DNA from: CAZZDK01 sp964652235
GTDB lineage: Bacteria > Pseudomonadota > Alphaproteobacteria > UBA9219
Assembly: GCA_964652235.1 (NCBI GenBank)
Contig: CAZZDK010000007.1
Span: 18,203-82,202 of the forward strand
DNA length: 64,000 nt
Direction: 5' to 3'
In this document: piece by piece, positions 35,003-42,556 of the stretch
How the letters are laid out: every line of letters starts with the position of its first letter
Position numbering within the stretch: the stretch's first letter is position 1
The notes under the pieces: generated by a model
What the model was told of the DNA's origin: nothing
Databases searched by the model: none
What the model saw: the letters and a program-made list of their open reading frames with translations, nothing else
Program-made: the position numbers and the translations under genes

Positions 35003-35425
35003 TCAATTTTTCTGCCGCTTACGCTTGATCCACTCGTGAATCTCGAACAGTTTCTTACTGAGATCCGACGGCGAGACGGGCTTGATGATGTAAGAGGTCG
35101 CGCCCGCCTTGATGGCCTTCATAATATTCTGCTGCTCCGATTCCGCCGTCAGCATGACGAAGGCGGTCTCGGCGTATTCGGGCCGCGCGCGAAAATAATT
35201 CAGCACTTCAAGACCGGAAATGGTCGGCATATTCCAATCGAGAAAAACGATGTCGTAAGGCTGCTCGACGGCGGCGGCTTTTTGGATCAGGTCGATGGCT
35301 TCGTTGCCGTCCGCAGCCGTCTGTATGTTCGTGACCTTCGCGTCCTGGAGCGTGTTGCGAACGAACTGCCGGACGAGAAAATGATCGTCGGCGACCAGGA
35401 CCTTAAGCTGCGCCAGCTGGCTCAC
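35003..35425 (-). CDS. Single-domain response regulator, CheY-like
   Basis: 140 residues, receiver only: acidic pair Asp13-Asp14 (VLVADDHFLVR), acceptor Asp63 (DIVFLDWNMPTISG), conserved Thr (FVMLTAESE) and Lys (YIIKPVSPSD). First gene of the cheY / cheX-like / kinase cassette, 141 bp downstream of adk. With no output domain it must act by protein contact, for example on the flagellar motor or as a phosphate shuttle. Confidence 0.92.
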   Translation of the reverse strand: MSQLAQLKVLVADDHFLVRQFVRNTLQDAKVTNIQTAADGNEAIDLIQKAAAVEQPYDIVFLDWNMPTISGLEVLNYFRARPEYAETAFVMLTAESEQQNIMKAIKAGATSYIIKPVSPSDLSKKLFEIHEWIKRKRQKN

Positions 35426-35566
35426 GTTTTTTCTCCCTGCCTGATGATAAGCGCGGACGAACGAAACCGCCCGCCCTTAAAGCGGAATCCAACCCCGGAT
35501 TTTTCGCATAAAAGTCTTGCCTTATCGTTAAGACTGGCCACCGCAGAAGGCCGGGCGATCAGGCCT

Positions 35567-36220
35567 TCAGCTTGAAAAACCTAGGACTTTTTCAAGAGCG
35601 TTGAAAACCTCTCCCATCGGGGCCATGCCGTCCACGCTCTTGAGCATTCCTTTGTCTCTGTAATAAGGCAGAATCGGCGCGGTCTGGTCGTTATAGGCCT
35701 TAAGCCGGGCTTTCATGGTTTCGGCGTTATCGTCCGGACGGCGGGTAAAATCCGCGCCGCCGCAGGAATCGCAAACGCCCGGCTTTTTCGTGGGCTTGAA
35801 GGTATCGTGGTAACCCTCCCCGCACTTGGCGCAGGTGAAGCGGCCCGAAACGCGCGCCACCAGCGCGCTTTCATCGACCTTCATCTCGACGACGAAATCG
35901 AGCTTTTTGCCCTTGGCGGCGAGCATGGCGTCAAGCGCCTCGGCCTGGGGCACCGTGCGGGGAAAACCGTCGAGAATAAATCCCCTGGCGCAATCCGGCT
36001 GGCCGATGCGGCTGTCGATCAGGCGGATCATAAGCTCGTCGGGAACCAGCTTGCCCGCGTCCATGATGGCCTTGGCTTCTTTGCCCAGAGGTTCGCCGTT
36101 CTTGATCGAAGCGCGCAGCATATCGCCTGTGGAAAGCTGAATCAGACCGTATTTTTCCTCAAGCTGACGCGCCTGCGTGCCCTTGCCCGCCCCCGGCGGG
36201 CCGAGAAGAATGATGTTCAT
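35567..36220 (-). CDS. adk: Adenylate kinase
   Basis: Interconverts ATP+AMP and 2 ADP. P-loop LLGPPGAGKGTQA at the N-terminus, GFILDGFPRTVPQAEAL and a long LID with four zinc-type Cys (CAKCGEGYHD, CDSCGG). 217 residues. It starts 4 bases after the secY stop, in the conserved secY-adk order. Confidence 0.97.
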   Translation of the reverse strand: MNIILLGPPGAGKGTQARQLEEKYGLIQLSTGDMLRASIKNGEPLGKEAKAIMDAGKLVPDELMIRLIDSRIGQPDCARGFILDGFPRTVPQAEALDAMLAAKGKKLDFVVEMKVDESALVARVSGRFTCAKCGEGYHDTFKPTKKPGVCDSCGGADFTRRPDDNAETMKARLKAYNDQTAPILPYYRDKGMLKSVDGMAPMGEVFNALEKVLGFSS

Positions 36221-36224
36221 CGCC

Positions 36225-37562
36225 CTATTTCCCTAATTTGGATTTTTTGATCAACCCTTCGTACTGATGGGCGATCAGATGCGTCTGCACGCGCGAGATC
36301 GTGTCGATCGTCACGCTCACGACGATGAGAAGCGAGGTGCCCCCCAGATAGAACGGCACGCCGCCCCGGCCCATCAGAAACTCAGGCAGCAGGCAGACGG
36401 CGACCAGATAGGCCGCGCCAAGAACCGTCAGGCGCGTCAGGACGTAATCGAAATATTCCGCCGTGTTCGCGCCGGGCCGGATGCCGGGAACGAACCCGCC
36501 GTATTTACGTAAGTTCTCCGCCGTCTCGATCGGGTTGAACACGACCGCCGTGTAAAAGAACGAGAAAAACACGATCAAAAGAGCATAAAGAACCATGAAC
36601 AAGGGCTTACCGTGGCCCAGCGCCGCGACGAAATCCGCAAGCCAGCCGCCCTTTTGCTGCACATCGGAAAAGTTCGCGAGCGTCAGCGGGAACAAAAGCA
36701 GAGAGCTGGCGAAAATCGGCGGAATGACGCCCGACGTGTTGAGCTTGAGGGGCATATGCGAAGCCTCGCCGCCGTATATTTTGTTGCCGACCTGGCGCTT
36801 GGGATAATTGACAAGGATGCGGCGCTGGGCGCGTTCGAAAAAGACGCACGCCGCCAAAACGGCGACGATCAACGCCAGGATGAACAGGATGAACCAGGTC
36901 GAAAGCGCGCCTGTGCGACCAAGTTCGAACGTCTGGGCCATCGCGCGGGGCAACCCCGCGACGATACCGGCATAGATAATCATCGAAACCCCGTTGCCGA
37001 TTCCGCGAGCCGTTATCTGCTCGCCCAGCCACATCAGGAAAACGGTGCCGCCCGTAAGCGTGACAACCGCCGTCAAGCGGAAGAAAAAACCGCCCGCGAC
37101 GACGGCGGAACCGACGCCCGCCGTCATGTTCTCAAGCCCCACCGCCAGCGCGTAAGACTGAACGGCGGCGAAAAGAACGGTCATGGTGCGGGAATATTGG
37201 CTGAGTTTCTGCTGGCCCGAAGCTCCCTCTTTCTTAAGCGCCTCGAAAGCGGGCAGGATGGCCGTGAGAAGCTGGACGATGATCGAGGCCGTGATATAGG
37301 GCATGACGCCGAGCGCGAAGATCGTCATGCGGCCCAGGGCGCCGCCCGAAAACATATTGAACATATCCAAAATGCCGCCGCCGTGCGCCTTGAACAGACT
37401 GGCCAGCGCCACGGGGTCGATGCCCGGCACAGGAATATAGGTGCCCAGGCGATAGACGATCAGCGCCAAAAGCGTGAACCAGATGCGGTTCTTAAGATCT
37501 GTCGCCTTGCCGAAGGCGGAAAGGTTGATGCTGGCGGCAAGCTGTTCGGCGGGGGAAGTCAT
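36225..37562 (-). CDS. secY: Preprotein translocase subunit SecY
   Basis: Central channel of the Sec translocon. Ten hydrophobic helices; conserved RLGTYIPVPGIDP after the first helix, YSRTMTVLFAAVQ and the C-terminal SLLIVVSVTIDTISRVQTHL-type region. ATG 37562 (MTSPAEQLAAS) is preferred to an in-frame TTG at 37613. 445 residues. Start of the visible operon; rplO and the other ribosomal genes usually found before it are not here, since a divergent TetR-type gene begins at 37739. Confidence 0.96.
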   Translation of the reverse strand: MTSPAEQLAASINLSAFGKATDLKNRIWFTLLALIVYRLGTYIPVPGIDPVALASLFKAHGGGILDMFNMFSGGALGRMTIFALGVMPYITASIIVQLLTAILPAFEALKKEGASGQQKLSQYSRTMTVLFAAVQSYALAVGLENMTAGVGSAVVAGGFFFRLTAVVTLTGGTVFLMWLGEQITARGIGNGVSMIIYAGIVAGLPRAMAQTFELGRTGALSTWFILFILALIVAVLAACVFFERAQRRILVNYPKRQVGNKIYGGEASHMPLKLNTSGVIPPIFASSLLLFPLTLANFSDVQQKGGWLADFVAALGHGKPLFMVLYALLIVFFSFFYTAVVFNPIETAENLRKYGGFVPGIRPGANTAEYFDYVLTRLTVLGAAYLVAVCLLPEFLMGRGGVPFYLGGTSLLIVVSVTIDTISRVQTHLIAHQYEGLIKKSKLGK

Positions 37563-37738
37563 GGCGGCTTTGCTGTCCTGATGGAAACGAAAAGATAAGG
37601 TCTTCCGAGCCAAACGGCCCCAGAATCCAAACCGGGCCGGACTGTAGCACCCCTTTTTCCCGATGGCAAAGCAGGAAAAAACGAGGGAAAAGAGCTATAA
37701 CCCTTTGCGTCATCCCGGCTTGGTTTATATTGGGCCCT

Positions 37739-38279
37739 ATGAAACGCCTCCCTCAAGACCTCCTCGCCCAGGCGGCGCTTGTTCTGCTGGCCGAAACGCC
37801 GGACGCCCTGCCCTCGCCCGAGGCGCTGGCACGGCGGGCGGGACTGCCTCTTAAAAAAGTCCGGACCCTGTGTCCGGACGAGGCTTCGCTTGTCGCCCTT
37901 GTCGTAGGCTTCATCGACAGAGCCGTAAAAAAGTCTCTTGCGCCGAGCGAGCCGGACGCGACGGAAAAAGACCGCCTGTTCGATTTCTTCATCACCCGTT
38001 TCGAGGCGATGGCCCCTTTTCGCGACGGCATTCTCGCGCTGGCCGCGCGGGGAAGAAAAACGCCCGCGCTCGCTTTCGCGTTTTATAAAGCGCAGAGCGA
38101 ATCCATCGGAAANNNNNNNNNNNNNNNNCGAAAAAACATCCCCCCTGGACAGGCTGCCTCTCCTGGCCGCCTATCATTGGGCCTTTTGCGCCTGGGAGCG
38201 GGAGGACAATCCCGCTCTGCCGCTGACTATGGCCGCGCTGAACGCAACGCTCCGGGCGGTCCTTCGCCTGATGACCTAG
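37739..38279 (+). CDS. TetR-like regulator, interrupted by an assembly gap
   Basis: An N-terminal part (KRLPQDLLAQAALVLLAE, then SPEALARRAGLPLKKVRTL) looks like a TetR-type helix-turn-helix. After a run of 16 N (38113-38128) the sequence continues in a different frame with SPLDRLPLLAAYHWAFCAWE to a stop at 38277-38279. The frame change is explained by the arbitrary gap length rather than a real frameshift. About 180 residues in total. The ligand is unknown. It is divergent from secY. Confidence 0.6.
38113..38128. other. Assembly gap (16 N)
   Basis: Undetermined bases inside the TetR-like gene; the real length is unknown because the reading frame differs on the two sides. Confidence 0.99.
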
Positions 38280-38745
38280 ACGGTAATCTGCGCTGCCTTC
38301 GGCGTTGCTCCGGTCCCGACGCCTAACCGCTCCCGAAGAGCCTGATCGACCGGTCGTTTCGCCACATCTTGACGTCGCTTAAGAACCTGCTTCCATGACC
38401 TCGACGTAACGCGACGATTCAAGCGCGCTTCGTATAGTCGCCCGCCGTCCTAGGCGATGTCGCGCAGGCACCGCAACAAGAACCTCTTGTTTATCGGGGC
38501 TATGCTTAACGGCAAAGGCACACTTAAAAGGTGAAAAAGAAGTGCCTTCCTCGCTCTTAAAAAAGAACCTCTCCGGTACCATTATGAAAAAAATCGACTT
38601 TTTCAGCCGTTAATTATGGTAAAAAAAGCGTGACAAACCGATTCAGAATCGGCATATTCACGCTCGTTAACCATACCTTTTTCCGTTTGGTTGATTCTTT
38701 ACCAAGCGGATCCCTCCTTAACGTTAACGCCTGAACGAGGATCGA
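38280..38745. other. Noncoding stretch with nested palindromes upstream of the phasin gene
   Basis: No gene that I can support in 466 bp. At 38627-38664 two 7-base arms (AGCGTGA / TCACGCT) enclose the 15-base palindrome CCGATTCAGAATCGG. Read on the minus strand, the outer stem is followed by seven T, so it has terminator shape as well as operator symmetry. Just left of it TACCAT...ATGGTA encloses GAAAAA...TTTTTC (38578-38621). Searches by eye for tmRNA and SRP RNA motifs were negative. Confidence 0.6.
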
Positions 38746-39261
38746 ATGTCAAAAACGCCATCCAATCCGTTCTTCGAGACGGACTTCTCGAAGTTCATGG
38801 ACCTTTCGAAATTTATGGACGTCAGCAAGCTTATGGACTTTTCGAATATGCCTTGCATGATGGACGTCAGCAAAATGATGGGGGAATACAAGGTCCCCAA
38901 TTTCGACGTCGAGGCCTTGATGGCCGCGCAGCGCAAGAACATCGAGACCATGGCCAGCGCCAATCAGAAGGCCTTCGAGAGTATGCAGGCCTTCATGCAG
39001 CGCCAGGCCGAGCTGGCCCGCCAGAGCTTCGAGGCCACATCCTCCCTCGTTCAGGCCGTCATGGCCGCGCCGACGCCCGAGGAAAAGATTGCCAAGCAGG
39101 TCGAAGCGACCAAGCAGACGATCGAGCGTTGTGTCTCCAGCCTCCGGGAACTCGGCGAGATGCTCTCGCAAAGCCAAATGCAGGCCGTTCAGACCGTCAG
39201 CGATCGCGTATGCGAAAGCATGGACGAAATGCAAGGACTTATGAAGAACGTCCGGGAATAA
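38746..39261 (+). CDS. Phasin family protein with repeated N-terminal motif
   Basis: 171 residues. The phasin core (about 50-165, ALMAAQRKNIETMASANQKA and ARQSFEATSSLVQAVM) is the helical, amphipathic granule-coating type that covers polyhydroxyalkanoate granules. The N-terminus has a degenerate repeat SKFMD / SKFMD / SKLMD / SNMPCMMD / SKMMG, about five copies at 5-9 residue spacing, which is not usual in phasins. GAGGA precedes the ATG. A strong terminator follows. No phaC is in this window. Confidence 0.85.
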   Translation: MSKTPSNPFFETDFSKFMDLSKFMDVSKLMDFSNMPCMMDVSKMMGEYKVPNFDVEALMAAQRKNIETMASANQKAFESMQAFMQRQAELARQSFEATSSLVQAVMAAPTPEEKIAKQVEATKQTIERCVSSLRELGEMLSQSQMQAVQTVSDRVCESMDEMQGLMKNVRE

Positions 39262-39290
39262 GCTCCGGCCTTTCCGTTCAGGCGATAAAG

Positions 39291-39324
39291 AGCGCGGTGG
39301 TTCCTCCCCACCGCGCTTTTTTTT
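39291..39324 (+). terminator. Intrinsic terminator of the phasin gene
   Basis: Ten-bp GC-rich stem AGCGCGGTGG / CCACCGCGCT with a 7-base loop, followed by eight T. It lies 30 bp after the phasin stop and before the convergent sensor kinase gene. Confidence 0.9.
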
Positions 39325-39361
39325 GCGGCCGTGCGGGAAAGTAAAGAGCCTGTTCAGAATC

Positions 39362-40699
39362 TCACACCGGCAGCCAAACCCGCGCCCTCAGCCCCCCCAT
39401 CGGACTGGCCTCAAGCACGATGTCGCCGCCGTGCGCGCGGATAATATCCCGCGCGATGGTCAGGCCGAGGCCCACGCCTCCCGTGTCCTGGTTGCGGGAT
39501 TCGTCGAGCCGAAGAAAGGGTTTGAAAACGTCTTCCCTTTTTTCCTCAGGAATGCCGGGACCATCGTCGTCGATGAGGATGTCCACAGCGTAGTCGCGCA
39601 CGGTCAGCGTCACATTGGCCCGCTTGCCGTAGCGCAAGGCGTTGCCGATCAGGTTGCCCAGACACCTTTTCATGGCGTTCGGGCGAATCCTGATGGTGAT
39701 CTGCTCTTCGACCTCAAGGCCTATATCCGGTCTCTCGCGCCGCGCGGCCTCCACGACCTCCCTTAAAAGCGGCCCCAGCTCGACGAGCGAGGAGGCTTCC
39801 GCTTCCTCTCCCCGCGCGAAGGCGAGATAGGCCTCCAGCATATTTTCCATCTCGGTGATGTCGGCGTGGAAGCCGCGCGTATGGGCGCTTTCCGGCATCA
39901 TGGCGAGTTCCAGCTTCATGCGCGTCAAGGGAGTCCGCAAATCGTGCGAAACGCCCGCAAGCATCGTCGTGCGCTGAGCCATGGCGCGCCTTAACCGGTC
40001 TTTCATCACAAGCAGGGCCGAGGCCGCCTGCCGCACCTCGGTCGCGCCTTCGGGCTTAAACCATGGAACTTCATGCCCCTTGCCGATGGCTTCCGCCGCC
40101 TGCGCCAAACGGCGCACGGGCCGCACCTGGTTGCGCATGAACAAAAGCGCGATGACGGAAAGAAGAATGGAGCTGCCGATCATCCAGCCGATGAACACTT
40201 CGGTCGTCGGCGTGTAAATGCGCCGCTCCGGTACCTGGGCGATATAGAGGCCGCGAGGCACTTCCACGAGAATGATCACCGCGCCCGGATCGCTTTTCAG
40301 GTCGATGAAATGGGGATAGGGCACGCGCTCGTCCAGCGCCTTGCGAAGCATCTCGCGCAAGGGCGTAGGATAGCGCTTGACGTATTTGGGAAGTTTTTTC
40401 CCCGGTTCGAACGATAAAAAAAGATCAAGTTTTCTTTCGGCGGCGCGTAAAATGCTCTCGCGCTCGGACTCGCTTTTGACTTCCGCCAGTATTTCCAACA
40501 TCACGCCTATCTCGCCCGCCACGGCGTGCGTCATACGGTGCGTCACCGTGTACCAATGGCGGTCGAAAAAGACGAACGTCGCCACGCCCAGGGCCAAAAA
40601 CGTGGGCAGAACGATGATCAGGATCGTGCGCCCGAAAAGCCCCTTGGGCAAAAGCCGTTTGACCCCTAATGTCAAAAGCGGAAGCCTTAAACGAAACAT
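39362..40699 (-). CDS. EnvZ-like sensor histidine kinase
   Basis: 445 residues. Membrane helix 1 about 25-45, a periplasmic sensor of about 120 residues, helix 2 about 167-188, HAMP (RNQVRPVRRLAQAAEAIGKG), HisKA with His252 in GVSHDLRTPLTR, and HATPase with GNALRYGKRANV, DDDGPGIPEE and GGVGLGLTIARDI. Downstream of its OmpR-type regulator by 17 bp. The EnvZ/OmpR resemblance is strong; the stimulus is unknown. Confidence 0.92.
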   Translation of the reverse strand: MFRLRLPLLTLGVKRLLPKGLFGRTILIIVLPTFLALGVATFVFFDRHWYTVTHRMTHAVAGEIGVMLEILAEVKSESERESILRAAERKLDLFLSFEPGKKLPKYVKRYPTPLREMLRKALDERVPYPHFIDLKSDPGAVIILVEVPRGLYIAQVPERRIYTPTTEVFIGWMIGSSILLSVIALLFMRNQVRPVRRLAQAAEAIGKGHEVPWFKPEGATEVRQAASALLVMKDRLRRAMAQRTTMLAGVSHDLRTPLTRMKLELAMMPESAHTRGFHADITEMENMLEAYLAFARGEEAEASSLVELGPLLREVVEAARRERPDIGLEVEEQITIRIRPNAMKRCLGNLIGNALRYGKRANVTLTVRDYAVDILIDDDGPGIPEEKREDVFKPFLRLDESRNQDTGGVGLGLTIARDIIRAHGGDIVLEASPMGGLRARVWLPV

Positions 40700-40716
40700 A
40701 CGCCTTTTCCCCTTCG

Positions 40717-41442
40717 TTACGTTTCCACTTCGGGCATCAGCATATATCCCTCGCCCCGCACGGTTATAAGATAGCGCGGATTGCGGGGATCGTCTTCTAT
40801 TTTACGTCGCAGGCGCGTCACCTGCACGTCGATGGTCCGGTCGTTGATCGCGCCTTTGCTCCGCTCGGCCAGCGTCTCTCGGGAAACCGGCGCGCCCGGC
40901 TCAGCAGCCAAAACCTGCATCAGGCCCGCTTCCATGCCCGTCAGCCGCACCGTTTCGTCCGGACAGCGAAGCTCGTCGCGTCCGGCGTCGTAAACCCAGC
41001 GGCCAAGCTTCAAAAGAGGAACGGAATCCGCCGCCCTATTCCGCACGCGCCGAAGCACGGCGTGGATGCGAAGCAAAAGTTCCTTTGGCTCAAAGGGCTT
41101 GGAGAGATAATCGTCCGCGCCCGTCTCCAGCCCCTCAATCCGTTCGTCCGGCTCTGCCTTGGCCGTCAGGAGAAGGATAGGCAATTGCCGCGCCCGGCTT
41201 TCCGCCTGAGCCCGGAAGGATCGCGCCAGTTCCAGACCGCTTTCGCCCGGCATCATGACATCCAGAACCATCAGATCGAAGGCCATGGAGCGGAAGGCCT
41301 CTCGCGCCTCTGCCGCGCCCGAGGCCGTGGTCACGATAAACCCGTTTTCGGACAGATATTGGCGCAAAAGGCCGCGAAGCCTGTCGTCGTCGTCCACGAC
41401 AAGGATATGGGGTTTCAGGGCTGGCGAAAGAGGTTGAGACAT
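40717..41442 (-). CDS. OmpR-type response regulator
   Basis: 241 residues from ATG 41442 (an in-frame TTG at 41451 adds three residues). Receiver with an acidic cluster VVDDDDRLRG, acceptor Asp61 (LMVLDVMMPGESG) and Lys in LSKPFEPKEL; then a winged helix with ERSKGAINDRTIDVQVTRLR and the terminal VRGEGYMLM-type hairpin. First gene of the two-component pair. Confidence 0.93.
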   Translation of the reverse strand: MSQPLSPALKPHILVVDDDDRLRGLLRQYLSENGFIVTTASGAAEAREAFRSMAFDLMVLDVMMPGESGLELARSFRAQAESRARQLPILLLTAKAEPDERIEGLETGADDYLSKPFEPKELLLRIHAVLRRVRNRAADSVPLLKLGRWVYDAGRDELRCPDETVRLTGMEAGLMQVLAAEPGAPVSRETLAERSKGAINDRTIDVQVTRLRRKIEDDPRNPRYLITVRGEGYMLMPEVET

Positions 41443-41463
41443 AATTCCCAATAGGTTAACAGG

Positions 41464-41734
41464 CTAGGGGCCAAACTCCATTAGAACGGGGGTTCTGCGC
41501 GAGTCTAAAATCCATTTCGGCTACGAAAAAAGCGAAGCGTGCATTGGACATACGAGCGAGCTTTTTGAGGACGCCTAAACGGATTTTAGCCGCGCCCTTC
41601 GGGTTTGCATAGGCCTTCGAACGGGCTATGTCAAAAACGCTCGGTATGGGTCCTTCCACACTCTCGGGCTTTTTCCTTGCCGTTCAAAGGCCTATGCAAA
41701 CAGAACCCTCGTCCCAATGGAGTTTGGCCCCTAG
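41464..41734. repeat. 271-bp element of nested inverted repeats next to tRNA-Val
   Basis: The outer arms 41464-41497 and 41701-41734 are 34-base inverted repeats with 31 matches (CTAGGGGCCAAACTCCATT at the tip). Inside lie two hairpins side by side: 41496-41597 (CTAAAATCC ... GGATTTTAG with AAAAAAGC / GCTTTTT inside) and 41603-41701 (22-base arms with one mismatch, core GCATAGGCCTT). Together they would fold as a Y-shaped three-way junction. No transposase. A MITE-like element or structured RNA is possible; the repeat family is not recognised. Confidence 0.75.
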
Positions 41735-41737
41735 AGC

Positions 41738-41767
41738 TTGACAGGAAAGGGCGGAATCCTCTTAATG
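41738..41767 (+). promoter_or_regulatory. Candidate promoter for the tRNA-Val locus
   Basis: TTGACA at 41738-41743 with an 18-base spacer to TTAATG at 41762-41767. The -35 is consensus, the -10 is poor. It would start transcription about 35 bases before the degenerate tRNA copy. The next 40 bases contain a GGCCC / GGGCC hairpin. Confidence 0.4.
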
Positions 41768-41811
41768 GCGGCCCGGTTGGAGGGGCCGTGTAAGTTGGTC
41801 CTCTAAAACAT

Positions 41812-41870
41812 GGGTGCGTAGCTCAGCGGGAGGGCACTTCCTTCACACGGGCACGGTTGCCACAGGTGCA
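41812..41870 (+). pseudogene. Degenerate tRNA-Val copy
   Basis: The first 38 bases match the intact tRNA-Val (41928) with one change through the acceptor 5' strand, D arm and anticodon loop (CTTCCTTCACACGG), after which the 3' side of the anticodon stem is replaced (GGCACGGTTGCC), and the T arm breaks off at CACAGGT. No acceptor 3' strand follows, so it cannot fold as a tRNA. The break is followed by TGCATAGCCTTTGAA, similar to the inner arm of the neighbouring repeat element. Confidence 0.75.
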
Positions 41871-41871
41871 T

Positions 41872-41894
41872 AGCCTTTGAAAGGCTTTTGTTTT
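41872..41894 (+). terminator. Short hairpin with T-run between tRNA copies
   Basis: AGCCTT / AAGGCT stem with TGA loop followed by TTTGTTTT. It has intrinsic-terminator shape, with only 6 bp of stem, directly after the degenerate tRNA copy. Confidence 0.45.
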
Positions 41895-41927
41895 AGGAAG
41901 TAAGAAGTAAAGTTAGGTTCTAGGTTC

Positions 41928-42002
41928 GGGTGCGTAGCTCAGCGGGAGAGCACTTCCTTCACACGGAAGGGGCCACAGGTTCAATCCCTGTCGCACCCAC
42001 CA
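41928..42002 (+). tRNA. tRNA-Val (anticodon CAC)
   Basis: 75 nt including encoded CCA. Acceptor GGGTGCG / CGCACCC, D arm GCTC / GAGC, anticodon stem CTTCC / GGAAG with loop TTCACAC (anticodon CAC, decoding GTG), T arm ACAGG / CCTGT with loop TTCAATC, discriminator A. All stems pair. The 3' end merges into the 76-bp tandem array. Confidence 0.95.
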
Positions 42003-42412
42003 CTTTGCCTTTCTTTGTCTTTTGCGCCGCTCCGGCGCTTTCGCGCCTGCGCGGTCGCGGGCCCTGTCGCACCCACCACTTTGCCTTTCTTTGTCTTTTG
42101 CGCCGCTCCGGCGCTTTCGCGCCTGCGCGGTCGCGGGCCCTGTCGCACCCACCACTTTACCTTTCTTTGTCTTTTGCGCCGCTCCGGCGCTTTCGCGCCT
42201 GCGCGGTCGCGGGCCCTGTCGCACCCACCACTTTACCTTTCTTTGTCTTTTGCGCCNNNNNNNNNNNNNNNNNNNNNNNNNNNNNNNNNNNNNNNNNNNN
42301 NNNNNNNNNNNNNNNNNNNNNNNNNNNNNNNNNNNNNNNNNNNNNNNNNNNNNNNNCGCTCCGGCGCTTTCGCGCCTGCGCGGTCGCGGGCCCTGTCGCA
42401 CCCACCACTTTT
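41986..42412. repeat. 76-bp tandem repeats each carrying the tRNA-Val 3' end
   Basis: Units begin at 41991, 42067, 42143 and 42219 (period exactly 76) and, after a 100-N gap, a last partial unit begins at 42396. Each unit holds the 17 bases CCCTGTCGCACCCACCA, identical to the last 17 of the tRNA including CCA, then CACTTTGCCTTTC (CACTTTACC in units 3 and 4) and a GC-rich part with a GCGCCG / CGGCGC hairpin. The gap is probably collapsed extra copies. After the last partial unit, 42413-42556 hold nothing that I can name. Confidence 0.95.
42257..42356. other. Assembly gap (100 N) inside the tandem array
   Basis: Exactly 100 N, a placeholder of unknown size. The repeat phase resumes cleanly on the right side. 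Confidence 0.99.
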
Positions 42413-42556
42413 TGCGCTTCGCCCCAAAAGTGCCGCGCCATAACCCAGCGGGCGAAGGCGGACGGCTCAACGATAGGGATTTCCCCCCTTTTTTTGCTCG
42501 CCGTCGCCTCGCGGCAGAAGGCTTGAACCCGTCGCTTTTATGCGATAGCAAAATCC

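Noticed and set aside
37739..38279. Real frameshift in the TetR-like gene
   Set aside because: The frame change coincides with 16 N, so gap length, not mutation, is the simplest explanation.
38379..38582. Possible 67-residue minus-strand protein before the phasin gene
   Set aside because: No ribosome site, no family resemblance and no conserved neighbour; the composition is that of noncoding sequence.
38280..38745. tmRNA or SRP RNA in the empty stretch
   Set aside because: No tag-coding region, no tRNA-like end, and no GGAAGGAAGCAGCC-type SRP motif.
41456..41659. Minus-strand 67-residue frame inside the palindromic element
   Set aside because: It exists because the inverted repeats read open on both strands; no ribosome site and no homology.
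41986..42412. CRISPR array
   Set aside because: Whole 76-bp units are repeated without unique spacers, there are no cas genes, and the unit contains the tRNA end.
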